DNA from: Pseudomonas sp. CFBP13508
GTDB taxonomy: Bacteria; Pseudomonadota; Gammaproteobacteria; Pseudomonadales; Pseudomonadaceae
DNA length: 64,000 nt
Direction of reading: 5' to 3'
Assembly: GCF_005233515.1 (NCBI RefSeq)
Contig: NZ_QFZZ01000005.1
Span: 390,577 to 454,576, forward strand
The notes under the pieces were generated by a model, which did no database searches, had not been told where the DNA came from, and was given only the letters and a program-made list of their open reading frames with translations. Positions 43,512 through 52,262 of this stretch are shown in pieces. The position numbers were made by a program, and so were the translations under genes. Every line of letters begins with the position of its first letter. Position 1 is the first letter of the stretch.

Positions 43512-43997
43512 CTAAAACCCGCGACGAATCCGGTTCTTCAACTGTTCATGAAACATCTCCGCATCGCGCTTGTAAGCCCCCTTGACCGATTCGCTGATCG
43601 AATCCAGCGCCATCGACCGCTTGTTCGACACCTCATCACGATACGCATCGATAAAGAAATCCAGGTCGCTGGCCGTGCTCAGCTTCGGCCACTTGTCCAG
43701 ATAGATCGGCAGTTGTGCCGGCCCGGTCTTGAACGTACAGATCCGCCGGTTGCTGATCGTCGCCTCGCCAATCTCGAACGGCACCCACCACGACAGTGCA
43801 GTCTTCTCCGATACCACCGCCAGCAGATGCGTGCACTCGGTGATGTTGCGGGTAATGACCCCGGTGATGTCGTCGGTGGTCTGCGATTCCGGATCCAGCA
43901 CGTCGAGGTAAGTCCTGATCTTCGCTTGGGTCAGACGGGTGTTGATGGCGATCGCATGAGTGCGATCCACATGGCGGTAGCTGATAAAGACTGGCAT
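43512..43997 (-). CDS. Stand-alone TIR-domain protein, candidate NADase signal generator
   Basis: The 161-residue product is nearly all TIR domain. It opens with strand A and the box-1-like VFISYRH (residues 3-9). The key WVPFE motif (Trp71 to Glu75) matches the spacing of the catalytic W-V-x-x-E of the SARM1 TIR NADase, so Glu75 is the predicted catalytic residue, followed by a second Glu78. The C-terminal 60 residues are helical and charged. Bacterial stand-alone TIRs next to an effector usually convert NAD+ to a cyclic ADP-ribose signal on phage infection. The ATG at 43997 overlaps the caspase gene stop in TGATG. It is the second gene of the operon. Function is inferred. Confidence 0.82.
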   Translation of the reverse strand: MPVFISYRHVDRTHAIAINTRLTQAKIRTYLDVLDPESQTTDDITGVITRNITECTHLLAVVSEKTALSWWVPFEIGEATISNRRICTFKTGPAQLPIYLDKWPKLSTASDLDFFIDAYRDEVSNKRSMALDSISESVKGAYKRDAEMFHEQLKNRIRRGF

Positions 43998-44956
43998 CAG
44001 AAATGTCCTTTGAGGGCGAGTTCGCGGTAATAGGCACCGAGTGCCGTCAGGCGGCAGCCGGTGGAGTGAATGGCGGCGTAGTACATGTGCTCGGCGTCGA
44101 CCGGTTCGATCAGGCTGTGGCGGTTGCACTTCTGCAACTGGGCGAAGATCTCGCCGTGCTCCTGTATGAACGCCATTTCGGTGGGTTCGTAGCTGGGGTC
44201 GAGCGGGAAGACCGATTCGGCTTCGGCGAACCAGTTCGGCAATTTGCGCAGGATCTCCTTGGGAATCAGCGGCGAGACTTCGCGCAGGGAAATGAACTGC
44301 GACACATTGGTCTTGAACACCGGACGCTGCTCCCACGGGCCGAGCGCGTTGTCGACGAAGGAGTACAGGCTGCCGGGGGTGATTTTGCCGAGGATATTCG
44401 CCGCGCCGCCATGCAGCGCTTGCAGCAGCAGGCCGGTGAACACGCCGTGCTGCGCGCCCTCCAGTGCCGGCTCGGCTTTTTTGCAGGCGGTGAGGATGGT
44501 CATGCCTTCGCTGACCATGCTGCTCTCGCTGCGCAAGGCGCGCACTTCGCCGGCCGAACCGCTTTCGCAGCAGTCGAGGATGATCATTTTGTTTTTGATC
44601 CGCGTGGCTTTGTCCGCCCAGTTGAGAATGTCGCTGATGCGGATGCCGTCCTTGGCGTTGCGGTAATCCTGCGGGATCAGCATGCCTTCGTCAGTGTCGG
44701 CGTCGAAACCGCCATGACCGGCGAAATACAGCAGAGCGACGTTGCAGTCGCCGGAAAACAACTCGCGGATCTGGTCTTCGAGTTTTTGCCGGCTCAGGTA
44801 ATCCTCGGCGGACGTCAGTATCAGATTCTTGAAGTTGGGGTCGCCATCGGCGTTGGTTTTCAGTACCGAGGCCATGGCCATGGCGTCGTTGCAACAGCCG
44901 CTGAGCCCGCCAATATGCGTGTAATCGTTGATGCCGATGAACAGTGCCTTGCGCAT
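43997..44956 (-). CDS. Caspase-like (C14/metacaspase-type) cysteine peptidase, candidate TIR-activated effector
   Basis: The 319-residue soluble protein starts with the caspase fold signature RKALFIGINDY. It keeps the catalytic dyad: His81 in YFAGHGG and Cys130 in ILDCCESG, the same arrangement as metacaspase YSGHG and DxC[HE]SG. The caspase part covers about 1-225 (TACKKAEPALEG and GVFTGLLLQAL complete it). A further helical C-terminal region of about 95 residues (226-319) has no fold I recognise and could sense a ligand. It is the first gene of an operon with the TIR gene. Together they resemble TIR-caspase anti-phage systems. Start is the ATG at 44956, with GGTGG upstream. The defence role is inferred. 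Confidence 0.85.
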   Translation of the reverse strand: MRKALFIGINDYTHIGGLSGCCNDAMAMASVLKTNADGDPNFKNLILTSAEDYLSRQKLEDQIRELFSGDCNVALLYFAGHGGFDADTDEGMLIPQDYRNAKDGIRISDILNWADKATRIKNKMIILDCCESGSAGEVRALRSESSMVSEGMTILTACKKAEPALEGAQHGVFTGLLLQALHGGAANILGKITPGSLYSFVDNALGPWEQRPVFKTNVSQFISLREVSPLIPKEILRKLPNWFAEAESVFPLDPSYEPTEMAFIQEHGEIFAQLQKCNRHSLIEPVDAEHMYYAAIHSTGCRLTALGAYYRELALKGHF

Positions 44957-45099
44957 GGTTACACCACCGTGAGCAGGCTGAACGCGCTGACGATTCTGTG
45001 GGGATAACGCAAGTGGGCGCAGCGAGACGAATGGCTGATGAATGAATGACAGCTTTGCATTGGATTCCTCTGAGATCGCGGTAAGCGAAGGAGGAAGCG

Positions 45100-45127
45100 A
45101 ATGTAGGCCGCTGGCGCAGACCTACAA
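45100..45127 (-). promoter_or_regulatory. Weak candidate promoter for the caspase-TIR operon
   Basis: On the minus strand, TTGTAG and TACATT are 16 bp apart, about 145 bp before the caspase start codon. The match to sigma-70 consensus is only partial. The 313-bp gap 44957-45269 otherwise shows a 7-bp-stem hairpin (GCAGACC/GGTCTGC, 45116-45134), which overlaps this site, and no convincing gene. Confidence 0.25.
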
Positions 45128-45269
45128 GGTCTGCGTGGCAAAACAGAAAGGTCCTGCGAGCAGGTGCGCAAAAGCCTACAGAAGAGACTGATGTTTAACA
45201 GCGAGAGGCGTGAGTCAGATGCAGTACGACAGCCAACGGCCCATAGTGCAGGGCCGCCGGCGTGACTGT

Positions 45270-46301
45270 TTAATAGCCGTTTTCAGGCAGGCTGGCGATG
45301 ATCGAGCGATAGCTGTTCATCCGCTGCTGCTGGATGCGTCCGTCTTCGAGTGCCTTGAGCAGCGCACAACCCGGTTCGCGATCGTGCTTGCAGTCACGGA
45401 AACGGCAGGTGCCAAGCAGGTCGTCGAACTCGATGAAACCGGCTTCGACGTCGGCGCGGCTGACATGGCCCAGACCGAATTCGCGGATGCCCGGGGAGTC
45501 GATCAGTTCGCCGCCGCCAGGGAAGTGGAACAGGCGCGCGGTGGTGGTGGTGTGCGTGCCCTGACCGGATAGCTCGGACAACGGCCCGACGCGGGTTTCG
45601 ACTTCCGGCAGCAGGCTGTTGACCAGCGACGACTTGCCGACGCCGGACTGACCAACGAATACGCTGATGCGCCCGTCGAGCTGCTTTTGCAGCTGCTCCA
45701 TGCCATCGCCGTGGTGAGCCGAGACTTCCAGCACCGGATAACCCAGCGTGCGATACACCGCCAGCAACGCGTTCAGCGCCGGGGCGTTCTGCTCGTCGAT
45801 CAGGTCGAATTTGTTCAGCAGCAGAAGCGGGCGGATGCCGGCATGTTCGGCGGCGACCAGATAGCGGTCGATCAGGTTGGCGTGAGGCTCGGGCAGCGGC
45901 GCGAAAACGATGACGATCATGTCGACGTTGGCGGCAACCGGCTTGAGCTGACCACGGCTGTCGGGGCGGCACAGCTCGGTGCTGCGCGGCAGTTGCGCGA
46001 CGATCACGCCAATGCCCTGGTTGCCGGCGCGCCAGACGACTTTGTCGCCGGTGACCAGCGCTGGCAGGTTGGCGCGCAAGTGGCAGCGGAACACTTGACC
46101 GGCGAGTTCGCCGTCAACGGCTTCGACTTCGACCTGCACGCCGAAGTGGGCGATCACCAGGCCGTGTTGCTCTGGGCCAAGGTCGCCGCCCTCGAGGGCT
46201 TCGACCGCCGAGGACTCGCGTTTGGCGGCGCGTGCGGCGCGCTCGCCCTGGATCTTTTCGATGCGCCAGTTTTGACGACGATTGAGTTGGCGTTTGGCCA
46301 T
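45270..46301 (-). CDS. rsgA: Ribosome small subunit-dependent GTPase RsgA
   Basis: The 343-residue GTPase helps late maturation of the 30S subunit. It shows the circularly permuted order of G-motifs typical of RsgA: NKFD at 163-166 precedes the Walker A GQSGVGKSS at 217-225 and DSPG at 268-271. An OB-fold lies N-terminal, and a C-terminal zinc site uses Cys299, Cys304, His306 and Cys312. It is divergent from orn, as in PAO1. Confidence 0.96.
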   Translation of the reverse strand: MAKRQLNRRQNWRIEKIQGERAARAAKRESSAVEALEGGDLGPEQHGLVIAHFGVQVEVEAVDGELAGQVFRCHLRANLPALVTGDKVVWRAGNQGIGVIVAQLPRSTELCRPDSRGQLKPVAANVDMIVIVFAPLPEPHANLIDRYLVAAEHAGIRPLLLLNKFDLIDEQNAPALNALLAVYRTLGYPVLEVSAHHGDGMEQLQKQLDGRISVFVGQSGVGKSSLVNSLLPEVETRVGPLSELSGQGTHTTTTARLFHFPGGGELIDSPGIREFGLGHVSRADVEAGFIEFDDLLGTCRFRDCKHDREPGCALLKALEDGRIQQQRMNSYRSIIASLPENGY

Positions 46302-46408
46302 GGGTGTTCCGTCTGAAGAATGCAGCGATTAGGTAAAACGGCCGCGAGTTTAGCACGCCCGGCCACCGGCCTAGGCTAAACTGCGCAGCATTGCCTAGGA
46401 GCCCGAAT

Positions 46409-46951
46409 ATGCAAAACCCGCAGAACCTGATCTGGATCGACCTGGAAATGACCGGTCTGGACCCGGACAACGACGTCATCATCGAAATGGCCACCATCGT
46501 CACCGACAGTGAGCTGAATACATTGGCCGAAGGCCCGGTGATCGCCATCCATCACAGCGACGAAGTGCTCGCGCGCATGGACGAGTGGAACACCCGCACC
46601 CACGGCAATTCCGGCCTGACCCAGCGTGTACGCGACAGCCGCATCAGCATGGCTGAGGCAGAAGCTGAGACCATCGCCTTCCTGGAAAAGTGGGTGCCGA
46701 AGGGCAAATCGCCGATCTGCGGCAACAGCATCTGCCAGGACCGCCGCTTCCTTTATACCCACATGAAGGCGCTGGAAAGCTACTTCCACTATCGCAACCT
46801 CGACGTCTCCACGCTCAAGGAGCTGGCCGCGCGCTGGGCGCCGGACGTGCGCGACAGCTTCAAGAAGGGCAGCACCCACCTGGCGCTGGACGACATCCGC
46901 GAATCGATCGCCGAGCTGCAGCACTACCGCAAGCACTTCATCAAGTTCTGA
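46409..46951 (+). CDS. orn: Oligoribonuclease Orn
   Basis: The 180-residue DEDDh exonuclease degrades 2-nt RNA and pGpG, finishing RNA turnover and c-di-GMP breakdown in Pseudomonas. Catalytic Asp11 and Glu13 are in WIDLEMTG; further acidic residues and His are in NSICQDRRF and THLALDDIRES. The ATG at 46409 follows TAGGAG. It is divergent from rsgA. A REPIN lies between its stop and the next gene. Confidence 0.96.
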   Translation: MQNPQNLIWIDLEMTGLDPDNDVIIEMATIVTDSELNTLAEGPVIAIHHSDEVLARMDEWNTRTHGNSGLTQRVRDSRISMAEAEAETIAFLEKWVPKGKSPICGNSICQDRRFLYTHMKALESYFHYRNLDVSTLKELAARWAPDVRDSFKKGSTHLALDDIRESIAELQHYRKHFIKF

Positions 46952-46961
46952 CGCGATCCCT

Positions 46962-47057
46962 GTGTAGGAGCTACCGCAGGCTGCGATCTTTTGATCTTGG
47001 TTTTGCACCTTAAAAAGCAAAACTAAAAGATCGCAGCCTTCGGCGGCTCCTGCAGGG
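46962..47057. repeat. REPIN-type pair, same family as at 10444
   Basis: Outward arms TGTAGGAGCTACCGCAGGCT and AGCCTTCGGCGGCTCCTGCA face each other, each adjoining GCGATCTTTT or AAAAGATCGC, with an AT-rich centre. It lies in the 186-bp gap between orn and the TRIC gene. Confidence 0.85.
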
Positions 47058-47137
47058 AGTTGTGTTTGCTGAGGCGCCCTCTTCTGGTGCGGCACCGAAA
47101 TGGCTAGACTGCGCGCCTTCCTGCCTGGACTGCCATC

Positions 47138-47749
47138 ATGTTGCTGATGCTCTATCTGATCGCCATCACCGCCGAAGCCATGACTGGCGCGCTGTCTGCC
47201 GGGCGACGCGGCATGGACTGGTTTGGCGTGGTGCTGATCGCCTGCATCACCGCGCTCGGTGGCGGTTCAGTGCGCGACGTGTTGCTCGGGCACTACCCGC
47301 TGACTTGGGTCAAGCACCCGGAATACCTGGTGCTGACGTCGGTGGCGGCAATGTTTACCGTGTTCACCGCACGCTGGATGCGCCACCTGCGCTCGTTGTT
47401 TCTGGTACTCGACGCGGTGGGCCTGGTGGCATTCACCTTGATCGGTTGCATGACCGCTCTGGAGATGGGCCACGGCATGCTGGTGGCATCTGTCAGCGGC
47501 GTCATTACCGGGGTGTTCGGCGGCATCCTTCGTGACATCTTCTGCAACGACATTCCGCTGATCTTTCGTCGTGAGCTTTACGCCAGCGTTTCGTTTGCCG
47601 CTGCGTGGTGCTACATGCTTTGCCTGTACCTGAACGTGCCAGGCGAGCAGGCGATTCTGATCACGCTGTTCGGTGGGTTCTTGCTACGCCTGCTGGCGAT
47701 CCGTTTTCATTGGGAAATGCCCAAGTTTGTCTACAACGACGCGCCCTGA
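47138..47749 (+). CDS. Trimeric intracellular cation (TRIC) channel family protein
   Basis: The predicted 203-residue inner-membrane protein has seven helices arranged as two three-helix repeats plus one. Each repeat carries the glycine-rich kink motif: ALGGGSVRDVLLG near residue 40 and GVFGGILRDIF near 128. This is the former UPF0126/YicG family; structures show cation channels as trimers, but the bacterial role is unclear. The 3' end overlaps the convergent queG by 19 bp. It occupies the PAO1 PA4950 position. Confidence 0.88.
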   Translation: MLLMLYLIAITAEAMTGALSAGRRGMDWFGVVLIACITALGGGSVRDVLLGHYPLTWVKHPEYLVLTSVAAMFTVFTARWMRHLRSLFLVLDAVGLVAFTLIGCMTALEMGHGMLVASVSGVITGVFGGILRDIFCNDIPLIFRRELYASVSFAAAWCYMLCLYLNVPGEQAILITLFGGFLLRLLAIRFHWEMPKFVYNDAP

Positions 47750-48810
47750 CGCTCGGCATGCTGCCTGAGCGCCCACTCGACGTGTTCCTGCACCAGATCG
47801 GAAGGATAATCCCGTCGCGCCTTCAACGCTTCCAGCACCACAATCGTTGAAGGCGCATTGCCCAGGCCCACCGCCAGATTCCTCAACCAGCGCTCATATC
47901 CCGCCCGCCGCAACGGCGAACCTTCGGTGCTGCTCAAAAACTTATCTTCATCCCACAAAAACAACTCCGCCAGTTCGGCATTGTCGAGGTTGTGCCGTGG
48001 CTTGAAATCGCTTTCCCCGGAAGGCTTGGCGAAACGGTTCCACGGGCAGACGATCTGGCAGTCATCGCAGCCAAACACCCGATTGCCTATCAATGGCCGC
48101 AATTCTTCGGGAATCGCGGTTTTCAGTTCGATGGTCAGGTAGGAAATGCAGCGTCGGGCGTCCAGCACGTACGGGCCGACAAAAGCGTTGGTCGGGCAGA
48201 TATCCAGACACGCGGTGCAGCGCCCGCAATGTTCGCTGCTATGCGGCTCGTCCACCGGTAGCGGCAGATCGACGAACAGCTCGCTGAGGAAGAAATAACT
48301 GCCGGCCTTGCGGTTGAGGACCAGGGTGTTTTTACCGATCCAGCCCAGCCCGGCCTGTTCGGCGATGGCTTTTTCCAGCACCGGCGCGCTGTCGACAAAG
48401 GCACGAAAACCGAACGGGCCGATCTCTGCCTGGATCCTGTCGGCCAATTGTTGAACACGTTTACGGATCAATTTGTGGTAATCGCGGCCCAAGGCATAGC
48501 GCGACACGTAAGCCTTTTCCGGTTCAGCCAGGCGTTTGGCCATTTCGGTATCGCCCGGCAAGTAGTCCATGCGCAGGGAAACCACGCGCAACGTGCCCGG
48601 CACCAGTTCGTCGGGGTGCGAGCGTTTGCTGCCATGGGCGCCCATGTAGTCCATTTCGCCGTGATAGCCGGCCTCAAGCCAGCGCTGTAGATGCTGCTCG
48701 TGTTCGGCCAGGTCCAGACCGCTGATGCCGACTTGCTGGAAGCCCAGCTCGCGGCCCCAATCCTTGATCGATTGGGCGAGGGCGGGCAGGTCTGTGGTGA
48801 TGGCGGACAT
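47731..48810 (-). CDS. queG: Epoxyqueuosine reductase QueG
   Basis: The 359-residue cobalamin-dependent iron-sulfur enzyme makes the last step of queuosine synthesis in tRNA. Two [4Fe-4S] clusters are marked by Cys195, Cys198, Cys201 and Cys205 (CGRCTACLDIC) and by Cys221, Cys248, Cys251 and Cys255. Asp140 in RAFVDSAPVLE is the proposed proton donor. A C-terminal HEAT-like region binds tRNA. It is divergent from nnr and overlaps the TRIC gene at its 3' end. Confidence 0.95.
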   Translation of the reverse strand: MSAITTDLPALAQSIKDWGRELGFQQVGISGLDLAEHEQHLQRWLEAGYHGEMDYMGAHGSKRSHPDELVPGTLRVVSLRMDYLPGDTEMAKRLAEPEKAYVSRYALGRDYHKLIRKRVQQLADRIQAEIGPFGFRAFVDSAPVLEKAIAEQAGLGWIGKNTLVLNRKAGSYFFLSELFVDLPLPVDEPHSSEHCGRCTACLDICPTNAFVGPYVLDARRCISYLTIELKTAIPEELRPLIGNRVFGCDDCQIVCPWNRFAKPSGESDFKPRHNLDNAELAELFLWDEDKFLSSTEGSPLRRAGYERWLRNLAVGLGNAPSTIVVLEALKARRDYPSDLVQEHVEWALRQHAERQGASL

Positions 48811-48873
48811 GAGGCGAGAGAAACCGGAGCTGAGGTGCGTATAATTCTGCCAGACATCGGAGCCCGAAGACGC

Positions 48874-50373
48874 ATGCCGCAGACGAAAGATGAATTACCC
48901 GACGCGCTGTACCGCGCCGCGCAGGTGCGCGAACTCGACGCGCGGCTGATCGCCGCCGGCACGCCGGGCTTCGAATTGATGCAACGCGCCGCCCGCGCGA
49001 CGTGGCGCGCACTGGTGCGCAAGTGGCCGGCAGCGAACGAACTGACCGTGCTCGCCGGGCACGGCAACAACGCTGGCGACGGTTATCTGGTGGCCGGGCT
49101 GGCGCTGCGGGCCGGTTGGATGGTGCGCGTTCTCGCCGTCGGCGATCCGCAGCGTTTGCAGGGTGATGCCGCGCTGGCCCATGTCGAATCGGTGGCCGCA
49201 GGTGTTGTGGTGCAAGGCTGGCAGGCGCAAAGCGAGCTGCACGGTGTCGTCCTCGATGCCTTGCTCGGCACAGGCCTGAGCGGCGAAGTGCGTGAGCCCT
49301 ATGCATCGGCGATCAAGGCGATCAACGCCTGCGGTTTGCCGGTAGCGGCGGTCGATATTCCTTCCGGGCTATGTGCCGATACCGGGCGTGAACTGGGTGT
49401 CGCGGTCCGCGCCGATCTCACGGTGACATTCATTGGTATGAAGGTCGGGCTGTTGACCGGCGATGCGGCGGATCATATCGGCGAACTGGTGTTCAACGAC
49501 TTGCAAGCCACCGACGAAATTTTCAGTGACATTCCCGTCTGCGCTCAACGCCTGAGCGCCGCTAATCTTCCAGCACTTGCGCCGCGCGCGGCGACCTCGC
49601 ACAAGGGCCGCTTTGGCCATGTGCTGCTGATCGGTGGCGATCATGGTTTCGGCGGGGCGATTCTGCTCAGCACGGAAATGGCCTTGCGCGGCGGCGCGGG
49701 CATGGTCTCGCTGGCGACCCGTCCCGAACATGTCCCTGCGGCGCTAACCCGCGTGCCGGAGGCGATGGCTCTCGGCACCTCGTCAGCCAATCAACTGATG
49801 GGTCTGCTGGAAAAGGTTTCGGTATTGGTGGTCGGGCCGGGACTCGGTCAGGCCAGTTGGGGCCGTGCCCTATTGTCGGCAGCCGCCAATGCCACGTTGC
49901 CGCAAGTGTGGGACGCTGACGCGTTGAACCTGCTGGCCAGCGGATTTGTCCAGTTGCCCAAGGATTGCGTGATCACCCCGCATCCGGGTGAAGCGGCGCG
50001 CTTGCTTGGCGTCAGCACCACCGAGGTGCAGGCCGATCGCCCGGCCGCTGCTCTGGCGTTGAGCAAAAAGTATTCAGCGGTAGTGGTTCTGAAAGGTGCC
50101 GGCAGTCTGATCGCCCATCCAGACGGGCGTCTGGCCCTCTGTCATCAGGGCCATCCGGCGATGGCCACGGGCGGGCTCGGCGATGTGCTGGCCGGTCTGG
50201 CCGGCGCATTGCTGGCCCAAGGCATGGACGCGTTCGATGCGGCATGCCTGGCCGTCTGGCTGCATGCCAACGCGGGTATGCAACAAGGCAAATTCGGCCG
50301 TGGGCTGGCGGCCAGTGATCTGATTCCAGCCATTCGTCAGTTGTTGGAGGAGCAAGCACCGTGTCTGAAGTAA
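48874..50373 (+). CDS. nnr: Bifunctional NAD(P)HX epimerase / ADP-dependent NAD(P)HX dehydratase
   Basis: The 499-residue repair enzyme restores hydrated NADH and NADPH. The N-terminal epimerase (about 1-210) has GHGNNAGDGYLVA near residue 57 and DALLGTGLSG. The C-terminal dehydratase (about 225-495) has GRFGHVLLIGG and the ATP/ADP-site motif GGLGDVLAGL near 430. The ATG at 48874 is divergent from queG by 63 bp; the open frame overlapping queG was rejected. Its 3' end overlaps tsaE by 13 bp. Confidence 0.93.
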   Translation: MPQTKDELPDALYRAAQVRELDARLIAAGTPGFELMQRAARATWRALVRKWPAANELTVLAGHGNNAGDGYLVAGLALRAGWMVRVLAVGDPQRLQGDAALAHVESVAAGVVVQGWQAQSELHGVVLDALLGTGLSGEVREPYASAIKAINACGLPVAAVDIPSGLCADTGRELGVAVRADLTVTFIGMKVGLLTGDAADHIGELVFNDLQATDEIFSDIPVCAQRLSAANLPALAPRAATSHKGRFGHVLLIGGDHGFGGAILLSTEMALRGGAGMVSLATRPEHVPAALTRVPEAMALGTSSANQLMGLLEKVSVLVVGPGLGQASWGRALLSAAANATLPQVWDADALNLLASGFVQLPKDCVITPHPGEAARLLGVSTTEVQADRPAAALALSKKYSAVVVLKGAGSLIAHPDGRLALCHQGHPAMATGGLGDVLAGLAGALLAQGMDAFDAACLAVWLHANAGMQQGKFGRGLAASDLIPAIRQLLEEQAPCLK

Positions 50374-50831
50374 CCCTGTACCTGGCCGATGAACAGGCGA
50401 TGAGCGACTTTGGCGCACGGATCGCCCGCGTCACCCAGGGCCATGGCCTGATTTTTCTCGAAGGCAATCTGGGTATGGGCAAAACCACGCTGTCGCGGGG
50501 CATCATTCGCGGTTTGGGGCATGTTGGCGCGGTAAAAAGTCCGACCTTCACATTGGTCGAGCCCTACGAGATCGGTGACATTCGTGCCTTCCACTTCGAC
50601 CTCTATCGCCTGGTCGATCCCGAGGAACTGGAGTTTCTCGGTATCCGCGACTACTTCGAAGACGATGCCCTGTGCCTGATCGAGTGGCCCGATAAAGGTG
50701 CAGGCTTTTTGCCAAAGCCTGACCTGACCATTACCATTGGCCCGCAAGACAGCGGGCGTTCGCTGAAAATTTTAGCCCAGGGCTCGCGTGGCGAGGCCTG
50801 GTGTGCCGCTTTGGCATTGGAATCCAATTAA
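50361..50831 (+). CDS. tsaE: tRNA threonylcarbamoyladenosine biosynthesis ATPase TsaE
   Basis: The 156-residue P-loop ATPase works with TsaB and TsaD in forming t6A in tRNA. The Walker A EGNLGMGKTT lies near residues 34-43, then SPTFTLV as switch and HFDLYRL. A GTG start at 50361 overlaps nnr and has GGAGGAG nearby. The stop directly abuts amiB, so the three are likely translated together. Length fits the family. Confidence 0.94.
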   Translation: MSEVTLYLADEQAMSDFGARIARVTQGHGLIFLEGNLGMGKTTLSRGIIRGLGHVGAVKSPTFTLVEPYEIGDIRAFHFDLYRLVDPEELEFLGIRDYFEDDALCLIEWPDKGAGFLPKPDLTITIGPQDSGRSLKILAQGSRGEAWCAALALESN

Positions 50832-52262
50832 ATGATGGGGTTTGGTATGCGCTTTCGCGCGTTGGTGGCTGCCGCTGGACTGATGTTGATGGCAGTAACC
50901 GTCAACGCTGTGGCCGATTCAAAGGTCAACAGCGTGCGCCTGTGGCGGGCGCCGGACAACACGCGACTGGTCTTTGACCTCAGCGGCCCGGTGCAGCACA
51001 GCGTTTTCACCCTGACAGCCCCGGACCGGCTGGTCATCGACATAAACGGCGCCACCCTCGGCGCGCCGTTGAACGTGCAGACCGCGAACACGCCGATCAC
51101 TGCGATGCGCTCGGCTCAGCGCACACCGACCGACCTGCGCGTGGTCATCGACCTGAAAAAAGCCGTCACCCCGAAAAGCTTCTCGCTGGCGCCGAACGCG
51201 CAGTACGGCAACCGTCTGGTGGTCGATCTGTTCGACAACCCGGCCGATGCCGCGCCGCCGCCGGCCCCGACGCCGTCGGTGGCGACTGTGCCGGCAGTGC
51301 CGGTTACCCCGACTGAGCCGGCGATCAAGTTGCCGCCAGCCCCGGCCGGCAAGCGCGACATCATTGTGGTGATCGACGCCGGCCACGGTGGTGAAGACCC
51401 GGGCGCGTCCGGTTCGCGCGGCCAGCGTGAGAAAGACGTGGTACTGCAGATCGCTCGCGAGTTGCAGCGTCAGGTCAACGGCATGAAAGGCTTCCGCGCC
51501 GAGCTGACCCGTACCGGCGACTACTTCATTCCATTGCGCGGGCGAACCGAAATCGCACGCAAGAAGGGCGCCGACCTGTTCGTCTCGATCCACGCCGACG
51601 CCGCGCCGTCCGCAGCCGCGTTCGGTGCTTCGGTGTTCGCCCTGTCCGATCGTGGCGCTACGTCCGAAACCGCCCGTTGGCTGGCCGACAGTGAAAACCG
51701 TTCCGACCTGATCGGCGGTGCCGGCAACGTCAGCCTTGATGACAAGGACCGCATGCTCGCCGGCGTGCTGCTCGACCTGTCGATGACCGCGTCGCTGACT
51801 TCCAGCCTCAATGTCGGGCAAAAGGTGCTGACCAACATCGGTCGCGTCACGCCGCTGCATAAACAGCGCGTGGAACAGGCCGGCTTCATGGTACTGAAGT
51901 CGCCGGACATCCCGTCGATCCTGGTCGAAACCGGCTTCATTTCCAACGCCAACGAAGCGAACAAACTGTCCGCGTCGAGCCATCAGCAGGCGCTGGCCCG
52001 TTCGATCAGCAGCGGCGTGCGCCAGTTCTTCCAGCAGAATCCGCCACCGGGCACCTACATCGCCTGGCTGCGTGATTCCGGCAAGATTGCCCAAGGCCCG
52101 CGCGACCACCGTGTCGGCCCGGGTGAAACCCTGGCGATGATCGGCGTGCGCTATCAGGTTTCGCCGGCCACCTTGCGTGCTGCCAATAACCTGAAAAGTG
52201 ACGAGTTGAAAGTCGGTCAGCACCTGACCATTCCCGGCACCGAACTGGCGTCGAAAGAATGA
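50832..52262 (+). CDS. amiB: N-acetylmuramoyl-L-alanine amidase AmiB
   Basis: The 476-residue periplasmic amidase splits septal peptidoglycan for cell separation. A signal peptide (about 1-28) is followed by an AMIN domain (30-130), a Pro-rich linker, an Amidase_3 domain (about 178-400; IDAGHGGEDPG, zinc Glu and His in RGQREKDV and SIHADA, and catalytic Glu in VETGFISN), and a C-terminal LysM repeat (about 425-472). The first ATG, next to the tsaE stop, is used; ATG at 50847 is an alternative. It overlaps mutL in ATGA. Confidence 0.95.
   Translation: MMGFGMRFRALVAAAGLMLMAVTVNAVADSKVNSVRLWRAPDNTRLVFDLSGPVQHSVFTLTAPDRLVIDINGATLGAPLNVQTANTPITAMRSAQRTPTDLRVVIDLKKAVTPKSFSLAPNAQYGNRLVVDLFDNPADAAPPPAPTPSVATVPAVPVTPTEPAIKLPPAPAGKRDIIVVIDAGHGGEDPGASGSRGQREKDVVLQIARELQRQVNGMKGFRAELTRTGDYFIPLRGRTEIARKKGADLFVSIHADAAPSAAAFGASVFALSDRGATSETARWLADSENRSDLIGGAGNVSLDDKDRMLAGVLLDLSMTASLTSSLNVGQKVLTNIGRVTPLHKQRVEQAGFMVLKSPDIPSILVETGFISNANEANKLSASSHQQALARSISSGVRQFFQQNPPPGTYIAWLRDSGKIAQGPRDHRVGPGETLAMIGVRYQVSPATLRAANNLKSDELKVGQHLTIPGTELASKE

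Noticed and set aside
44959..45171. A 70-codon minus-strand open frame just upstream of the caspase-like gene
   Set aside because: Composition is Arg/Ser/Pro-rich without family resemblance, no good ribosome site is seen, and the frame overlaps the probable promoter and hairpin. It could be a third member of the operon only with additional evidence.
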